The position numbers were made by a program, and so were the translations under genes. Positions 61,634-64,000 of a stretch of 64,000 nucleotides of DNA are shown in pieces. The stretch is from assembly GCF_001426525.1 (NCBI RefSeq), contig NZ_LMEW01000033.1, positions 1-64,000 of the forward strand, written 5' to 3'. This DNA comes from Massilia sp. Root133 (GTDB lineage: Bacteria > Pseudomonadota > Gammaproteobacteria > Burkholderiales > Burkholderiaceae_D). The notes under the pieces were generated by a model that worked only from the letters and a program-made list of their open reading frames with translations, was not told where the DNA came from and did no database searches. How positions within the stretch are numbered: position 1 is the stretch's first letter; every line of letters begins with the position of its first letter.

Positions 61634-62275
61634 ATGCAAAAAAAGAAGTCCGCCCCTACCTACGCCCGCCGCCCGGGCCCGCCGCAGCAAGTCCGCATCA
61701 TCGGCGGCGCCTGGAAGCGCACCCCGCTGCCCGTCCTCGATGCGCTGGGCCTGCGTCCCACCCCCGACCGCGTCCGCGAAACCGTCTTCAACTGGATCAA
61801 CCACCAGATGACGGGCGACTGGGACCGCGCCGACTGCCTCGACCTGTTCGCCGGCAGCGGCGCCCTCGGCTTCGAGGCGGCCAGCCGCGGCGCGCGGTCC
61901 GTCACGATGATCGACACCGTCGGCCCCGTCGTGCGCCAGCTCGAACTGATCAAGGACAAGCTCAAGGCCGACAACGTGCGCGTGCTGCGTGCCGACGCCC
62001 TGGCCGTGGCGCGCGACTTCATCCAGCGCGGCCAACGCTTCGACGTGATCTTCCTTGACCCGCCCTACCAGCAAGATTTCCTGGTGCAGGCCCTGCCGCT
62101 CTGCGCGCAACTGCTGAACGAGGGCGGTCTCGTGTATGCCGAATCGGGCGAGCGCCTGCCGTTCGCGGAGACGGATGAGGCGGCCGAGGATGTCCCCGAA
62201 TGGCTGCAGCCCTGGCAACTGGTCCGCGCCGACAAGGCCGGGATGGTGCACTACCACTTGTTAAAGTTGCGTTAA
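61634..62275 (+). CDS. rsmD: 16S rRNA (guanine(966)-N(2))-methyltransferase
   Basis: This 213-residue methyltransferase has RIIGGAWKRTPLPV, RPTPDRVRETVFNW, the SAM site DLFAGSGALGFEAASRGA and the catalytic DPPY (FLDPPYQQDF). It methylates G966 of 16S rRNA. The pairing with coaD downstream is a usual arrangement. Confidence 0.95.
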   Translation: MQKKKSAPTYARRPGPPQQVRIIGGAWKRTPLPVLDALGLRPTPDRVRETVFNWINHQMTGDWDRADCLDLFAGSGALGFEAASRGARSVTMIDTVGPVVRQLELIKDKLKADNVRVLRADALAVARDFIQRGQRFDVIFLDPPYQQDFLVQALPLCAQLLNEGGLVYAESGERLPFAETDEAAEDVPEWLQPWQLVRADKAGMVHYHLLKLR

Positions 62276-62396
62276 AACACCGCTTTTCTGCGCAAAGCTG
62301 CTTAAACAATAAGCAAAAGGGGCCCCACCCCGGGGCGGCTGCCGAAATTTCAGGCATAATGCGCGTCTATTCAGGTGCATTCTCCAGGGAGCCGCA

Positions 62397-62897
62397 ATGG
62401 TTGTAGCCGTTTATCCAGGAACTTTCGATCCGCTCACGCGCGGCCACGAGGATTTGGTGCGTCGCGCATCGGGTCTGTTCGACACCCTGGTGGTCGGGGT
62501 CGCCGACAGCAAGAACAAGCGCCCCTTCTTCTCGCTCGCCGAGCGCCTGGAAATCGCCAACGAAGTGCTGGGCCATTATCCGAACGTGAAGGTCGAAAGC
62601 TTTTCCGGCCTGCTCAAGGATTTCGTTCGCCAGCACGATGCACGGGTGATCGTGCGCGGCCTGCGCGCCGTGTCCGATTTCGAGTACGAGTTCCAGATGG
62701 CGGGCATGAATCGCTACCTGTTGCCCGACGTCGAAACCCTGTTCCTGACGCCGTCCGACCAGTACCAGTTCATCTCCGGCACCATCGTGCGCGAGATCGC
62801 GATGCTGGGCGGCGACGTATCCAAATTCGTGTTCCCCTCGGTCGACCGCTGGCTGCAAAAGAAAATCGCCGATATGGCGGCCGCACCGAAAGCCTGA
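62397..62897 (+). CDS. coaD: Phosphopantetheine adenylyltransferase
   Basis: This 166-residue enzyme makes dephospho-CoA, a late step in coenzyme A synthesis. It has the nucleotidyltransferase motif YPGTFDPLTRGHEDL and the C-terminal FISGTIVREIA. GGGAG lies seven bases before the ATG. Confidence 0.97.
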   Translation: MVVAVYPGTFDPLTRGHEDLVRRASGLFDTLVVGVADSKNKRPFFSLAERLEIANEVLGHYPNVKVESFSGLLKDFVRQHDARVIVRGLRAVSDFEYEFQMAGMNRYLLPDVETLFLTPSDQYQFISGTIVREIAMLGGDVSKFVFPSVDRWLQKKIADMAAAPKA

Positions 62898-62911
62898 GGT
62901 CATATTTAGTC

Positions 62912-63175
62912 ATGGCATTACTGATTACCGACGACTGCATCAATTGCGACGTGTGCGAGCCCGAGTGCCCGAATGACGCGATCTCGATGGGCGCGGAGTT
63001 CTACCAGATCGATCCGCATAAATGCACGGAATGCGTCGGCCATTTCGATGAGCCGCAGTGCCAGCAGGTGTGCCCGGTCGCCTGCATTCCGTTCAATCCC
63101 GAATGGCGCGAAACGCGCGAACAGCTCCAGGCGAAACACGAACGCCTGACTGCCGAAAAGGCCAAAGTGGCCTGA
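62912..63175 (+). CDS. YfhL-type 2[4Fe-4S] ferredoxin
   Basis: This 87-residue ferredoxin has the first cluster motif CINCDVCEPECP and a second with CTECVGHFDEPQCQQVCP, where the extra residues between Cys pairs are typical of the YfhL/Alvin type. It carries electrons. It follows coaD by 14 bases and a terminator lies right after it. Confidence 0.93.
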   Translation: MALLITDDCINCDVCEPECPNDAISMGAEFYQIDPHKCTECVGHFDEPQCQQVCPVACIPFNPEWRETREQLQAKHERLTAEKAKVA

Positions 63176-63182
63176 TCGCACA

Positions 63183-63208
63183 AGCCGGCCTGCGCCGGCT
63201 TTTCTTTT
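63183..63208 (+). terminator. Rho-independent terminator after ferredoxin
   Basis: AGCCGGC (63183-63189), CTGC loop, GCCGGCT (63194-63200), then TTTCTTTT. It probably ends the rsmD-coaD-ferredoxin transcript. Confidence 0.9.
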
Positions 63209-63499
63209 GGCGGTCCGCCATCCGCTACGCCTCATCCAATGATTGCATGCACAATAGATTCATTCATTATGCATACAATCATTATCCACGTTCCAAAACA
63301 CAACACTTTTCGTGCACTGCATTGGTGCGCAACAACGGCGCGTCTTCGTTCGCGGGCCGATGTTGCCCGAGGCCGGGATTGTGCTCTTGCAGCATTGAAA
63401 TAGTTTTGAGTCTCTAATTTTGCCAAACACATCGGTGCTATATTTATCTTGCAAAATTAGCACGCCCATTCTTTTTTTTGGACGGAGAGACTCACAATA
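63209..63499. other. AT-rich gap with two inverted repeats upstream of a chemoreceptor
   Basis: AATGATTGCATGCA (63238-63251) and TGCATACAATCATT (63270-63283) pair at 13 of 14 positions. CTAATTTTGC (63414-63423) and GCAAAATTAG (63451-63460) pair perfectly. The region is clearly richer in A and T than the neighbouring genes. No gene is supported; it probably carries the promoter and control sites of the chemoreceptor. Confidence 0.55.
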
Positions 63500-64000
63500 A
63501 TGATTAGAAATATGAGTATCGGCCAACGTCTGGCCATCGGGTTCGGGGTCGTCATTGCCTTGCTGGTGCTGCTGGCGGGGCTGTCATACGTCAGGATTGC
63601 CAGCCTGAACAAGGAAATGGAGACCCTGGTCAAAGTGCGCTATGCGAATACCGTCGCGGCCAACCATATCAAGGAGGACGTGAGTGAAGCGACCCGCAGC
63701 ATGCTCAACGTCCTCATCATGACCGATCCGGACCAGATCAAGAAAGAGCTGGCGAACACGGAAGCGAGAAGCGCCAGCGCCACGGCCCAGGTCGCCGAGT
63801 TGGCCAGGAGCACGGGCGATGCCGAGGCCGCCGACATCCTGAAAGCGCTGGCTACCATCCAGAACAAATTCCTGCCGGCGCAAACGGCATTCATCAAGCT
63901 CGTCAACGAAGACCGCAAGGACGAGGCGATGATGAAATTCATGTTCTCGCTGCGCCCCCAGCAAACCCGCTATTTCGAACAACTGGACAAATTCGTCGCC
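63500..64000 (+). CDS. Methyl-accepting chemotaxis protein, N-terminal part (cut by window end)
   Basis: The first 167 residues of a chemoreceptor: a membrane helix (about 11-30, LAIGFGVVIALLVLLAGLSYV) and a periplasmic four-helix-bundle-type sensor (MCP 4HB), with MSIGQRLAIGFG and the helical LKALATIQNKFLPAQTAF stretch. The HAMP and signalling domains would lie beyond the window. No stop occurs before the end. Confidence 0.85.
   Translation, partial: MIRNMSIGQRLAIGFGVVIALLVLLAGLSYVRIASLNKEMETLVKVRYANTVAANHIKEDVSEATRSMLNVLIMTDPDQIKKELANTEARSASATAQVAELARSTGDAEAADILKALATIQNKFLPAQTAFIKLVNEDRKDEAMMKFMFSLRPQQTRYFEQLDKFVA

Overview
The window is GC-rich DNA with tightly packed genes. The set of families (czcCBA with a CzcI-like leader gene, DUF6279, DUF4399, TIGR03118, glmU/glmS, rsmD-coaD-ferredoxin, FHA/HD-GYP proteins, a long TonB-dependent receptor) is typical of a betaproteobacterium, most likely of the Oxalobacteraceae (Massilia/Duganella-like). 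That placement is inferred from gene families and gene order, not from a marker gene. No rRNA, tRNA, CRISPR array or complete insertion sequence was seen.

Layout. 0.1-3.5 kb: molybdate uptake operon modABC, with modE divergent and a near-consensus ModE box between them. 3.6-7.6 kb: a TIGR03118 secreted protein, a membrane patatin-like lipase, a GFA-family protein and a small secreted protein. 7.6-14 kb: a partial type VI secretion cluster holding only the baseplate genes tssK, tssE, tssF and tssG, plus a membrane protein with a ketosynthase-like C-terminal half. 14-21 kb: a MOSC protein with an unusual C-terminal domain, then czcCBA-type divalent metal efflux, a small structured repeat and a czcI-like gene. 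21-22.3 kb: two lipoproteins, one a C70-like cysteine peptidase. 22.3-28.6 kb: an overlapping minus-strand operon encoding an HlyD-type adaptor, a double-FHA membrane protein, a TolC-type outer membrane channel and an FHA-GAF-HD-GYP protein. 28.6-33 kb: two tandem DUF4399 proteins, a SUMF1-domain protein and a Ser/Thr protein kinase.

33-41.3 kb is the most remarkable part. It holds seven small genes whose products share a 26-residue double-glycine leader. They lie in two units, each behind a sigma-54-type promoter and a shared upstream motif. A PP2C phosphatase is coupled to the last peptide gene. On the opposite strand sit a sigma-54 activator, a peptide exporter made of two cyclic-nucleotide-binding domains, a C39 peptidase and an ABC transporter, and a PpiC/SurA-like prolyl isomerase. 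An eighth leader gene at 46.8 kb has the same promoter and upstream motif at the same spacing. With the adaptor, TolC channel, kinase and FHA proteins next door, the locus reads as a phospho-regulated, sigma-54-controlled system that makes, processes and secretes a family of Asn/Gln-rich, nearly cysteine-free peptides. I do not recognise it as a described system.

41.7-47.6 kb: an Ig-like lipoprotein, a TonB-dependent receptor, a DUF1496-like protein, the eighth peptide and an unassigned protein. 47.7-56.5 kb: a quinone oxidoreductase, an IorAB-type molybdenum hydroxylase with a triheme cytochrome c, a divergent LysR regulator, an aldehyde dehydrogenase, a carboxymuconolactone decarboxylase-like protein and a CzcE-like protein. 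The molybdenum enzyme gives the mod operon a plausible customer. 56.6-64 kb: mostly housekeeping genes (glmS, an Lrp/AsnC regulator, glmU, a DUF6279 lipoprotein, rsmD, coaD, a 2[4Fe-4S] ferredoxin), ending in a chemoreceptor cut by the window edge.
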